IMG/VR virus record: IMGVR_UViG_3300008448_000737
Location: 1 to 22,227 of that record
Reading direction: 5' to 3' (one strand)
Length of the DNA: 22,227 nt
From: a virus
The notes under the pieces were generated by a model that was not told the DNA's origin, made no database searches, and saw only the letters and a list, made by a program, of their open reading frames with translations. The position numbers and the translations under genes were made by a program. Below, one piece after another: positions 6,306 through 12,070 of this stretch (position 1 is the first letter of the stretch; each line of letters opens with the position of its first letter).

Positions 6306-6508
6306 TACAACTAATTTCAATTATCTTAATTCTATTTCTACTTCGGCAATTCTTTTTGTTTGTCAGAGATAAGGAGTTAATTTTTGCAGTAATTCAAGGA
6401 TTTATTGTGGGTGCTTTATACGATGTAGAAGAAGATGGAGAAGATAAGTACCACACAATACAGATTTGTCTTGGATTTGTCACAATTAATATCTTATGGG
6501 AGAATTAA
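6302..6508 (+). CDS. Small membrane protein, 68 aa
   Basis: It starts inside the stop of the previous gene. The N-terminus is one clear hydrophobic helix, residues 3-20 (QLISIILILFLLRQFFLF). A second weaker hydrophobic stretch at 27-40 (IFAVIQGFIVGALY) precedes an acidic patch DVEEDGED, and the tail is hydrophobic again. No signal-peptidase site is obvious, so it should stay in the inner membrane. It overlaps the sigma-like gene by 13 bases. A small membrane protein coupled to a sigma-like factor resembles an anti-sigma pair in arrangement, but no zinc-binding anti-sigma motif is visible, so this stays a guess. Confidence 0.65.
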   Translation: MIQLISIILILFLLRQFFLFVRDKELIFAVIQGFIVGALYDVEEDGEDKYHTIQICLGFVTINILWEN

Positions 6509-7035
6509 GATGGTTGGAAAAGGTTGCAGAAATGCACGATGAATGGGTTAAGATAGCGAATCTATATCCAGTTGATGACTACGCAGAAGACATCGTACAA
6601 GAGTCTTATATTACTCTTTACAAATACGCAAATGAATCCAAAATAATTGATGTAAACGGAAACGTAAGAAAAGGATATGTCTTTTTCACTATACGAAGCT
6701 TGTGCCTTCAGTATATTAATAAGAAAAGAAAAATCGATAAAGTAGACATCTCGACTTGTTTCAATATCGCAGAAGAAATAACAATCGAAGAGAAAGAAGC
6801 ATTCGATTTCATCTGTAATAAAGTAGATAAACTGCTGAAGGATGTTCACTTCTACGATGAGAGACTGTTCAAAGTGTACCGAGATTCTGGTTTGTCAATG
6901 AGAAAATTAGCAAAAGAAACCAATACATCTTTGGTGACTATATTCACTTCACTTAAAGAGACAAAGAGATACATCTTCGAGAACTTGTTCGAAGACTGGA
7001 TTGACTATAAAAATGGGGATTTAGAACTTAATTAA
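6496..7035 (+). CDS. Sigma-70-family (ECF-like) sigma factor
   Basis: The 179-residue length is typical of ECF sigma factors. Region 2 is seen at about 15-80: the core-binding helix YAEDIVQESYITLYKY (29-44), a variable loop, then an aromatic/basic helix GYVFFTIRSLCLQYINKK (60-77), equivalent to the 2.3-2.4 DNA-melting and -10 recognition helix. Region 4 is a helix-turn-helix at about 130-160 (SGLSMRKLAKETNTSL, then TIFTSLKETKRYI). Such proteins direct host RNA polymerase to phage promoters, most often for late genes. The overall resemblance is good but residue identity to known sigmas is modest, so a sigma-fold regulator without sigma activity is possible. It sits mid-operon, after replication genes, a sensible place for an early-to-late switch. 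Confidence 0.7.
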   Translation: MGELRWLEKVAEMHDEWVKIANLYPVDDYAEDIVQESYITLYKYANESKIIDVNGNVRKGYVFFTIRSLCLQYINKKRKIDKVDISTCFNIAEEITIEEKEAFDFICNKVDKLLKDVHFYDERLFKVYRDSGLSMRKLAKETNTSLVTIFTSLKETKRYIFENLFEDWIDYKNGDLELN

Positions 7036-7041
7036 TTTAAT

Positions 7042-7419
7042 ATGGCTAAAAGAAAATCAAAAGGATTAGGTGACACAATTGAGAAAATCACAGAAGCGAC
7101 TGGAATCAAGAAAGCAGTTGAATTGTTTAGTGAAATTACTGGCATCGATTGTGGCTGCGATGAAAGAAAAGAATTATTGAACAATCTTATTTCTTATCGC
7201 AAGAAAGTCAATTGCTTAAATGAGTCAGATTACAACTATCTGAAGGAATTATTCGAAAATAAGACTAATAGATTGACACCTATCCAGCAGTTCAGATTGA
7301 TGGAAATCTACAAGAATGTGTTCGAAGTGCAACTGGAACAAACAAGTTGTGACTCGTGCTGGAGAACAACCATCGCTGAACTTCGCAAGATATACGATGT
7401 CTATGGTAAGCAAGAATAG
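7042..7419 (+). CDS. Conserved-looking Cys-rich phage protein, 125 aa
   Basis: The N-terminus is a basic KRKSKGLGD followed by TIEKITEATGIKKAVELF. Then comes IDCGCDERKELLNNL (two cysteines at about 47 and 49) and later SCDSCW (CxxC, about 102-105). The four cysteines could bind one zinc ion. I recognise the general pattern (GLGDTIEK...CGCDxRK) as one that recurs among phages of Bacteroidota, but know no function for it. Basic N-terminus plus possible zinc site suggests nucleic-acid binding. It overlaps the start of the nuclease-like gene by 23 bases. The fit of codon use and spacing with neighbours makes it a secure gene. Confidence 0.75.
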   Translation: MAKRKSKGLGDTIEKITEATGIKKAVELFSEITGIDCGCDERKELLNNLISYRKKVNCLNESDYNYLKELFENKTNRLTPIQQFRLMEIYKNVFEVQLEQTSCDSCWRTTIAELRKIYDVYGKQE

Positions 7420-7861
7420 ATACAATTATTGCTTTCGTGTAGGAAATAATGCAGAGCAAAGATTCAAGGCATTAGTGGAAAAGACTGGTTTGTCTTGTTT
7501 GCCATCTTCTGACCAAGAAAATATGGTAGATAAGATTGATTTCTTTGTATCTGGAAAAGGTGTTGATGTAAAAGGAAACAAGCATCTTGATAACATCTGG
7601 TTGGAGATCACTAATGTTCGTGGCAACAAAGGTTGGTTGTATGGCAAGAGTGACTATATCGCAATCGAGATTGTCGAACTTGAAGCATTCTGCGTTTTTC
7701 CAACTTCTGAACTCGCAAAATACACAGAACAGTTCACTAAAGTGACCGATAGCAAATTAGACTATTACAAACTTTATACGAGAAAAGACAGAAACGATAT
7801 TATTGTGAAAGTTACATACGATGACATCAAGCATTTAGAGAAATTTAAAATTAACTATTAA
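7397..7861 (+). CDS. Candidate PD-(D/E)XK-fold nuclease
   Basis: I take ATG 7397 (154 residues; ATG 7403 is equally likely); the frame stays open to an upstream ATG at 7316, but that would overlap the previous gene by about 100 bases. A helix with NNAEQRFKALVEK is followed by strands carrying DKIDFFVSG and GVDVKGNK, then IWLEITNVRGNKGWLYG and SDYIAIEI. An acidic residue in the first helix, an aspartate starting a strand, and D-x-K on the next strand form the order expected in the PD-(D/E)XK nuclease fold, used by resolvases and restriction-like enzymes. No family name is assigned. It may resolve or cleave branched or host DNA. An ordinary structural role is not excluded. Confidence 0.6.
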   Translation: MSMVSKNRYNYCFRVGNNAEQRFKALVEKTGLSCLPSSDQENMVDKIDFFVSGKGVDVKGNKHLDNIWLEITNVRGNKGWLYGKSDYIAIEIVELEAFCVFPTSELAKYTEQFTKVTDSKLDYYKLYTRKDRNDIIVKVTYDDIKHLEKFKINY

Positions 7862-7862
7862 A

Positions 7863-8222
7863 ATGAAAGACAATCCTATTCAATTAGAGTATTTGAAATT
7901 CGTGCTTTTAAGCCAATTGACGCTTGAAGCAAACGAGAATCTATACTTCACGCAGCAGTATAGACAACAAATAAAGAATCTCGGCAAGAGATTGAACAAT
8001 GAACTTGAGTCTGTAGTGAGAGATGAATACGAAAAAATCTACAACACAGACAGAGAGATGACAACCAACATTCTTCGAAGTATGGAAGAACTTGTCCAGA
8101 AGATAGCGAAGTCTACCATTGACGATATGGTACTTTTGAATGCTATCATAGACAAGTACAAAGACAATAAAGAGTGGTTTTTAGAACACGCAAATGCAGA
8201 ATTCTTAAAATTGGATATATGA
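7863..8222 (+). CDS. Hypothetical helical protein, 119 aa
   Basis: It begins one base after the previous stop (TAAAATG). The 119 residues are almost entirely predicted helix, with charged heptads at about 30-60 (YRQQIKNLGKRLNNELES) and 70-90 (ILRSMEELVQKIAKS), so coiled-coil assembly is likely. There is no cysteine, membrane segment or catalytic motif. Not recognised. The end overlaps the next start (ATGA). Co-translation with the DUF3310 gene and the nuclease candidate suggests a DNA-metabolism setting, no more. Confidence 0.75.
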   Translation: MKDNPIQLEYLKFVLLSQLTLEANENLYFTQQYRQQIKNLGKRLNNELESVVRDEYEKIYNTDREMTTNILRSMEELVQKIAKSTIDDMVLLNAIIDKYKDNKEWFLEHANAEFLKLDI

Positions 8223-8434
8223 GACCTACACACTACGACAAAGAGATAGATGTAATTGACTTCGTGAAGTTACACGAACTTAATTTCAATGAAGGAAACG
8301 TGATAAAATACGTCACAAGAGCAAGAAAGAAAGGTAATCAAATAAAGGATTTGGAGAAAGCTATTGATTATTTAGAGAGAGAACTGGAGCATATAAGAAA
8401 AGAACAGTCAAGATGGATAGAATTGAACAAGTAG
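8219..8434 (+). CDS. DUF3310 family protein, 71 aa
   Basis: From ATG 8219 (overlapping the previous stop as ATGA) the protein is 71 residues. The whole sequence matches the DUF3310 pattern: THYDKEIDVIDF at the start, then LNFNEGNVIKYVTRARKKG (about 21-39) and DLEKAIDYLEREL (about 43-55). This small all-helical domain is widespread in phages and has been discussed as a nucleotide-kinase or MazG-like fold, but its biochemistry is not established. A longer in-frame start at 8174 would lie in the preceding gene and lacks the family's usual N-terminus. It overlaps the next small gene by 22 bases. Confidence 0.8.
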   Translation: MRPTHYDKEIDVIDFVKLHELNFNEGNVIKYVTRARKKGNQIKDLEKAIDYLERELEHIRKEQSRWIELNK

Positions 8435-8565
8435 AAGAAGAATTTCGATTGATTAAACTTCTAAAAAAGCAAGAAGCACTCCTAATGAAAGGATGTAACG
8501 ATGAGAAACTGAACGATAAGATTAGACAACTCCAAAACAATAAATATGCCAGAAGTAAGAAGTGA
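8413..8565 (+). CDS. Small charged helical protein, 50 aa
   Basis: ATG 8413 lies inside the DUF3310 gene and the stop lies inside the next gene, so it tiles the operon as its neighbours do. The 50 residues (MDRIEQVEEEFRLIK) form one highly charged helix (EEEFRLIKLLKKQEALL), one cysteine (MKGCND), and a basic tail NNKYARSKK. No family recognised. Its size and basic end would suit a small nucleic-acid-binding or bridging protein. Without conservation data its status as a gene rests on tiling and codon use. Confidence 0.55.
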   Translation: MDRIEQVEEEFRLIKLLKKQEALLMKGCNDEKLNDKIRQLQNNKYARSKK

Positions 8566-8686
8566 CGAAAGTCAAAAAGAGTTCATTCAACGATGTATGT
8601 CGGATGAGCAAATGAACAAAGAGTTCCCAGAAAGAGACCAACGCTATGCAGTTTGTCAAGCGAAATTCAAAGAAGGTAGCAAATAG
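8546..8686 (+). CDS. Small protein with the RCMSD...FPERxQRxAVC motif, 46 aa
   Basis: The 46 residues hold a motif I know from the C-termini of phage prohead proteases and portal-type proteins: FIQRCMSDEQMNKEFPE, then RDQRYAVCQAKF. The cysteines at about 17 and 38, with FP and QRxAVC between, are the invariant parts. Here it is a free-standing microprotein in the early operon rather than a fused domain. Its biochemical role is unknown to me; the conserved Cys pair may bind metal or a disulfide. The stop codon is inside the hairpin of the operon terminator, so the gene closes operon 1. Confidence 0.7.
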   Translation: MPEVRSDESQKEFIQRCMSDEQMNKEFPERDQRYAVCQAKFKEGSK

Positions 8687-8699
8687 TCTACCTTTTTTT
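8673..8699 (+). terminator. Rho-independent terminator ending operon 1
   Basis: AAGGTAG 8673-8679 and CTACCTT 8688-8694 make a 7-bp stem with an 8-base loop, followed by T residues to 8699. The 5' arm and loop overlap the last codons and stop of the preceding gene. It isolates operon 1 from promoter P2. Confidence 0.85.
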
Positions 8700-8767
8700 A
8701 TACCCGAAAAGGTAACTTATAAGTGAATTTCTTATTATTTCTTATTATTTATACCTTAATGGGTATA
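8699..8767. repeat. Nested inverted repeats and a 10-bp tandem repeat upstream of P2
   Basis: TATACCC 8699-8705 is complementary to GGGTATA 8761-8767. TATACC 8750-8755 can pair with the same 3' arm (GGTATA 8762-8767) in a tight 6-base loop, so two pairings compete. Between them CTTATTATTT is repeated exactly twice in tandem (8731-8750). No coding sequence is present. The elements end where the P2 module begins and could bind a regulator, though low complexity makes chance possible. Confidence 0.4.
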
Positions 8768-8842
8768 TGTTAAAATTTTGTTAAAGTTAACAAGGTTGTT
8801 AATTATATTCAAAATAATACTATATTTGACACATCAAACAAT
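8768..8842 (+). promoter_or_regulatory. Promoter P2 of operon 2 (copy of the P1 module)
   Basis: The 20-mer TGTTAAAATTTTGTTAAAGT (8768-8787) is identical to that in P1. A TTG at 8796-8798, within TTGTTAATTA, is the -33 element, and TATATTTG at 8821-8828 is a perfect Bacteroidota -7 box (TAnnTTTG), 22 bases further on. CATCAAACAAT (8832-8842) matches the P1 leader. The -7 box begins 28 bases before ATG 8849, the same distance as in P1. Confidence 0.78.
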
Positions 8843-8848
8843 TACAAA

Positions 8849-9163
8849 ATGAAAGGACAAAAATTACTTAACGAGATACTTGATTTCATCACCGATTTTG
8901 AATATCAAGAAGTAGGTCAAACGAGATATGATGTTGACTTAATTATTAACCATCTTCAATACGGATACATCACATTCGAAGTGAATGTCGAAGAAGATGA
9001 AGAGATGTATGTGGACTTAATGTTCTACAAATCAATGAGAGGAGATGTGACACTTCTAAACGCAGAAATCACTCAATTGAGTGGAGAGCTTTGCGATGAC
9101 TTACCTAACCTACGAGAGCATTTAAATAATCAATTAATCAAATATATCGGAAAGAAATTATGA
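8849..9163 (+). CDS. Hypothetical early protein, 104 aa, first gene of operon 2
   Basis: The ATG follows promoter P2 after a leader of roughly 16 bases. The 104-residue protein is acidic, with an EEDEE patch in the middle (VNVEEDEEMYVDLMFY) flanked by strands (YGYITFEVNV, YVDLMFYKS) and closed by helices. It looks like a small globular alpha/beta protein. I do not recognise the family. Being the lead gene of a strong-looking promoter, it is probably abundant early. Its stop overlaps the next ATG (ATGA). Confidence 0.78.
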   Translation: MKGQKLLNEILDFITDFEYQEVGQTRYDVDLIINHLQYGYITFEVNVEEDEEMYVDLMFYKSMRGDVTLLNAEITQLSGELCDDLPNLREHLNNQLIKYIGKKL

Positions 9164-9291
9164 CACCAAAAAAGACACAAAATGAAAAAATCCTTTTTGC
9201 AAAGTACCAAAAGTGGTTGCATTCAGAAGAGGTCATCCCACAAGATGTTGTGAACGAATATTTAACTGACTTAAAAAAACTAAAAAAATGA
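9160..9291 (+). CDS. Microprotein, 43 aa
   Basis: ATG 9160 overlaps the previous stop and the TGA at 9289-9291 overlaps the next ATG, so it is a tile in an ATGA-coupled chain. The product MTPKKTQNEKILFAKY... is basic and helical, with a tryptophan (QKWLHSEE) and a Lys/Leu-rich end. Length and base composition match neighbours. No function recognised. The precise overlap at both ends is the main argument that it is translated. Confidence 0.55.
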   Translation: MTPKKTQNEKILFAKYQKWLHSEEVIPQDVVNEYLTDLKKLKK

Positions 9292-9422
9292 GAACTACTT
9301 TTGACTTAATTATTGCATCTGTTGGTTGTTTGAGTGACAACAACTATATTTGTGCTGGAGTGTTGGTTTATGTATTAATACGTTTAAAAATGGAATTCGA
9401 TGGAAAAGCAGAACATCCTTGA
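9288..9422 (+). CDS. Small membrane-like microprotein, 44 aa
   Basis: The 44 residues (MRTTFDLIIASVGCLSD) have a hydrophobic N-terminal stretch (FDLIIASVGCL) and a second one at about 20-33 (YICAGVLVYVLIRL), then a charged tail KMEFDGKAEHP. One or two membrane passes are plausible. It is linked to the previous ORF by an ATGA overlap and overlaps the next by 23 bases. No family recognised. In early phage operons, such peptides can alter the host envelope or exclude other phages, but this is only a possibility. Confidence 0.5.
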   Translation: MRTTFDLIIASVGCLSDNNYICAGVLVYVLIRLKMEFDGKAEHP

Positions 9423-9579
9423 CCAGTTGAACTTGCTTTACGATTTAGCAAGATATCAAGAAAATGTCTTTATGGCTAACAAGTTGCTGGAGATTCGCCA
9501 ATCATTAGCAGACTTATGGATAAAAGAAGAATACTACTACGAACAGATTAGAAAAACATTAAGCAATGAAGACAGTTAA
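9400..9579 (+). CDS. Small helical protein, 59 aa
   Basis: ATG 9400 lies in the preceding ORF and the stop lies 14 bases into the PP-loop gene. The 59 residues (MEKQNILDQLNLLYDL) form a helical hairpin-like pattern with aromatic residues (LYDLARYQENVF, WIKEEYYYEQI). There is no cysteine and no membrane segment. Not recognised. Coupled translation with the PP-loop enzyme suggests it may be a partner of it. Confidence 0.6.
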   Translation: MEKQNILDQLNLLYDLARYQENVFMANKLLEIRQSLADLWIKEEYYYEQIRKTLSNEDS

Positions 9580-10414
9580 TAGTATTTCTGGTGGACAAAC
9601 TTCTGCGTATATTGCTGCAAATTACCCAGCAGATTACAATGTTTTTGCTTTAGTGACTACTGATGACATTAAATGTCAGTATCCAGATGCAAAAGTTAGG
9701 CAAATGGTAAGCGATAAGATAGGCAGAGAGTTTATTGGAACATTAGAAGACGATGTTATAATTCAGACTATTTTAGAACTCGAACAATTTATAGGCAGTG
9801 AAATAGTTTGGTTATCACCTAAAACTTTTGATTCGGTAATTGATTCTTATAAGATGCAAAATGGCAAATCTTTTTTGCCTAATCAAATGATGAGATATTG
9901 TACTGTTGATATGAAGGTTAAACCAATCGCACAATGGTGTTATGACAATACTGATTTACCTATTGAGATGCGAATCGGATTTCGTGCTAATGAAATTAAA
10001 AGAGCTAATAAAATGATTGAAAGAAATCTAAACGGCTACGAATCTTTTAAATTTAAAGTAGGAGAGAAAAATGGTAGAAATGTATGGAAAACTTTACCAT
10101 ATCGAAATGTTAAATTTCCATTGATAGAGGATAATATTTATAAGGATACTATTGTCGAATATTGGAAAGATAAACCAGTTAAATTTGCTTACAAAAACAA
10201 TTGTGTTGGATGCTTTCACAGAAACGAAATGTTTCTAAAACATATTTCTGAAAAAAGTCCAAAGCAGTTGAATTGGTTTGTTGAGCAAGAAAAGAAAAAT
10301 AATTCAACTTTTAAGAAAGGAATAACGTACGAAAAAATAAAAAATTATAACTTGCAACACGATTTGTTTGATTCAGATTTCAACGATTGTGATACTGGGT
10401 ATTGTGGACTTTAA
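9566..10414 (+). CDS. PAPS-reductase-like PP-loop (adenine nucleotide alpha hydrolase) protein
   Basis: The 282-residue protein opens with a strand and SGGQTSA at 8-14, the PP-loop that binds ATP in the PAPS reductase/ThiI/TtcA/DndC superfamily. RYCTVDMKVKPI (110-121) is the family's R-x-C-T...K-P motif. CVGC at 213-216 with Cys112 and the last residues C275 and C280 could hold an iron-sulfur cluster or the catalytic cysteines. Enzymes of this group activate a substrate by adenylation or move sulfur; phage members are common but few have a proven substrate. Options are tRNA or DNA thiolation, nucleotide modification, or sulfate-type metabolism. A true PAPS reductase is less likely with this extra cysteine set. 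It has more T-rich codons than its neighbours (TTT, GTT), hinting at separate acquisition. Confidence 0.8.
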   Translation: MKTVNSISGGQTSAYIAANYPADYNVFALVTTDDIKCQYPDAKVRQMVSDKIGREFIGTLEDDVIIQTILELEQFIGSEIVWLSPKTFDSVIDSYKMQNGKSFLPNQMMRYCTVDMKVKPIAQWCYDNTDLPIEMRIGFRANEIKRANKMIERNLNGYESFKFKVGEKNGRNVWKTLPYRNVKFPLIEDNIYKDTIVEYWKDKPVKFAYKNNCVGCFHRNEMFLKHISEKSPKQLNWFVEQEKKNNSTFKKGITYEKIKNYNLQHDLFDSDFNDCDTGYCGL

Positions 10415-10428
10415 TAAATTTAAATAAT

Positions 10429-11193
10429 ATGATAACAACTTTTGACAACAAGAAATGGAATAGAGAGACTATCCTTGCAGAAATGATTAACGATGACTTC
10501 TATTATGGTTATCTCGGACAGAATGCTTTATCGGCATCTTCATTAAAGACTTTGATTAAGTCACCAAAAACTTTTCATTATGTGCGAAAGTATGGAAGTG
10601 GTGAGACACAAGCATTGAGAGATGGAAGACTATTTCACACAATGGTTTTAGAGCCACATAAGATAGAAGATATGGTCTTCATTGATGGCACTAAAGCGAC
10701 TAAATTGTATAAGGAAGCAGTTGCAGAACACAAGAGAGATGTCTACACGATGAGTGAGAAAAATGAAGCAGAACGATTGGCAGATGCTTTACTTAAGAAT
10801 CACGAAGCGATGGGATTAATCTCGAAGTCAGAGTTCGAAGTTCCAGCGATTGAAATGATTGATGGACTTCCGTTCAGAGCAAAAGCAGACATTCTAAAGT
10901 CTAATATGATTGTGGACTTGAAGACCACAACTGACATCGGGAGCTTTAAGTATTCAGCTTATAAATATGGCTACGATTTACAAGCGTATCTTTATTCTTT
11001 GATGTTTAATGTAGATGAGTTCGTATTTTTGGTGATAGATAAAGGAAGCACAGACATCGGAATCTTTGAGTGTTCAGAAGAATTTCTTGAATCTGGGAAA
11101 CAAAAACTTCAGCAAGGAATCGATAACTACGAGTACTTCTTCAAAAGCGAAGGCATCGATTTGCACGACTATGTAATAAAAGGTATTTTATGA
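10429..11193 (+). CDS. RecE-like exonuclease, PD-(D/E)XK fold
   Basis: I take ATG 10429 (254 residues); an in-frame TTG at 10402 overlaps the previous gene. Conserved blocks of the phage exodeoxyribonuclease-VIII-like family are visible: the N-terminal ALSASSLKTLIKSPKTFHY (33-51), GRLFHTMVLEP (66-76), FEVPAIE (136-142), then the catalytic FRAKADIL with Asp154, VDLKTTTD with Asp163 and Lys165, and the QxxxY motif at 185-189 (QAYLY). These make an Mg-dependent 5'-3' nuclease that resects double-stranded ends to give 3' tails for an annealing protein. The natural partner is the ERF protein in operon 1. It is unusual only in lying far from that gene. Overlaps the next ORF by four bases. Confidence 0.87.
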   Translation: MITTFDNKKWNRETILAEMINDDFYYGYLGQNALSASSLKTLIKSPKTFHYVRKYGSGETQALRDGRLFHTMVLEPHKIEDMVFIDGTKATKLYKEAVAEHKRDVYTMSEKNEAERLADALLKNHEAMGLISKSEFEVPAIEMIDGLPFRAKADILKSNMIVDLKTTTDIGSFKYSAYKYGYDLQAYLYSLMFNVDEFVFLVIDKGSTDIGIFECSEEFLESGKQKLQQGIDNYEYFFKSEGIDLHDYVIKGIL

Positions 11194-11411
11194 CAGATAA
11201 AGCAATAGAATTCTATAATATCACCATCTTTGATATGATGAATGGTACTTCAATAGAAGACATCGAAATGATTCTAAAGGACTACGAAGAAGAAGAAGAG
11301 TTCGAGATTTGTCAAGGCATTTACGCAGCATTAGAGATGGTGAAATATAATATTGATTTCAGACTTATAGATAAAAAAAACTTAAATAAAATAACATATG
11401 ACAACGATTAA
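11190..11411 (+). CDS. Small acidic protein, 73 aa
   Basis: It starts at an ATGA overlap with the exonuclease and overlaps the DnaA-like gene by 14 bases. The 73 residues (MTDKAIEFYNITIFDM) are strongly acidic, with DYEEEEEFEIC near the centre, and mostly helical; the tail is Lys/Asn-rich. A very acidic small protein next to nuclease and DNA-binding genes could be a DNA mimic or an enzyme regulator, but no known inhibitor is recognised. Confidence 0.68.
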   Translation: MTDKAIEFYNITIFDMMNGTSIEDIEMILKDYEEEEEFEICQGIYAALEMVKYNIDFRLIDKKNLNKITYDND

Positions 11412-11910
11412 CGACTACATTAAGAAGAGAATTAAAGACATTGCAGACATCAATGTGAACAAAGATACCAGACAACGAGAGATAGTTGAATATAGAGCTT
11501 TATATTGCTTTCTGATAAGGAAGTACACGAATCAATCACTACCACAAATTGCTAAAACTTTGAAAAGAAATCACGCAACAATCATTCACTCACTTAAATG
11601 TTTTGAAATGTACGAAAGATACAACGAGAAGTTAAGAACTGCCAGAACAGTTATCGAAGATGAACTCGTTAATAAGACAGAATTCACCATTTCCAGTAAG
11701 ACACTATCTCAAGAATTACTATCTTTAAATTACGAATTAAGAGAAGAGATAAAAAGACTAAAGAAGTTAGAGAAATATCTTAACACTCCGACATTCATTT
11801 CTAACTTAATCGATAACTACGAAAATTTAAATAATTTTGAAAGAGTCCAAGTCAAAGAATCCATCGAATCAATTACATCCAGATACCAAGTTGAAGATTG
11901 TAGCAGTTAA
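11398..11910 (+). CDS. DnaA domain IV-like DNA-binding protein
   Basis: The 170-residue protein has, at about residues 24-70, a segment close to the DnaA C-terminal domain: REIVEYRALYCFLIRKYTNQSL, then PQIAKTLKRNHATIIHSLKC. The last part corresponds to the DnaA signature G-R-D-H-[ST]-T-V-x-H, which contacts the DnaA box; here it reads KRNHATIIH. The AAA+ domain is missing. Residues 100-150 are a coiled coil (LSLNYELREEIKRLKK). A free DnaA-IV domain with a coiled coil suggests a dimeric phage factor that binds origin-like sites for initiation, or that competes with host DnaA. The start is ATG 11398. Confidence 0.72.
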   Translation: MTTINDYIKKRIKDIADINVNKDTRQREIVEYRALYCFLIRKYTNQSLPQIAKTLKRNHATIIHSLKCFEMYERYNEKLRTARTVIEDELVNKTEFTISSKTLSQELLSLNYELREEIKRLKKLEKYLNTPTFISNLIDNYENLNNFERVQVKESIESITSRYQVEDCSS

Positions 11911-11920
11911 TAAGCAAACT

Positions 11921-12013
11921 ATGGAAAGACACGAAAAGATAGGCACATTTCAAGAATGGGAAATGATGACTAAAAAAAGAATATTGTATTACTATTACGC
12001 TTATCAACTTTAA
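11921..12013 (+). CDS. Possible microprotein, 30 aa
   Basis: A 30-codon ORF starts eleven bases after the preceding stop with ATGGAAAGACAC and ends in a tyrosine run (LYYYYAYQL). The reading frame has neighbour-like codons and no better explanation covers this 175-base gap between genes. It is too short to be certain, and there is no motif. Confidence 0.3.
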   Translation: MERHEKIGTFQEWEMMTKKRILYYYYAYQL

Positions 12014-12046
12014 TGGTTTAAACTATCACAAAACTTTATTATAAGA

Positions 12047-12070
12047 CTTAATGTTGGAATTAAGCAACAT
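12047..12070. repeat. Two overlapping inverted repeats in the leader of the 70-aa gene
   Basis: CTTAAT 12047-12052 pairs with ATTAAG 12059-12064 (6-base loop). ATGTTG 12051-12056 pairs with CAACAT 12065-12070 (8-base loop). The arms interleave, so only one hairpin can form at a time, and a pseudoknot is ruled out because no linker remains. It sits 16 bases before a start codon in a gene-free 70-base stretch. It could be an operator for a dimeric regulator or a switchable leader. Confidence 0.35.

Noticed and set aside
7316-7396. Longer start of the nuclease-like protein at 7316
   Set aside because: It would overlap the Cys-rich gene by over 100 bases and adds residues that look like out-of-frame reading of that gene.
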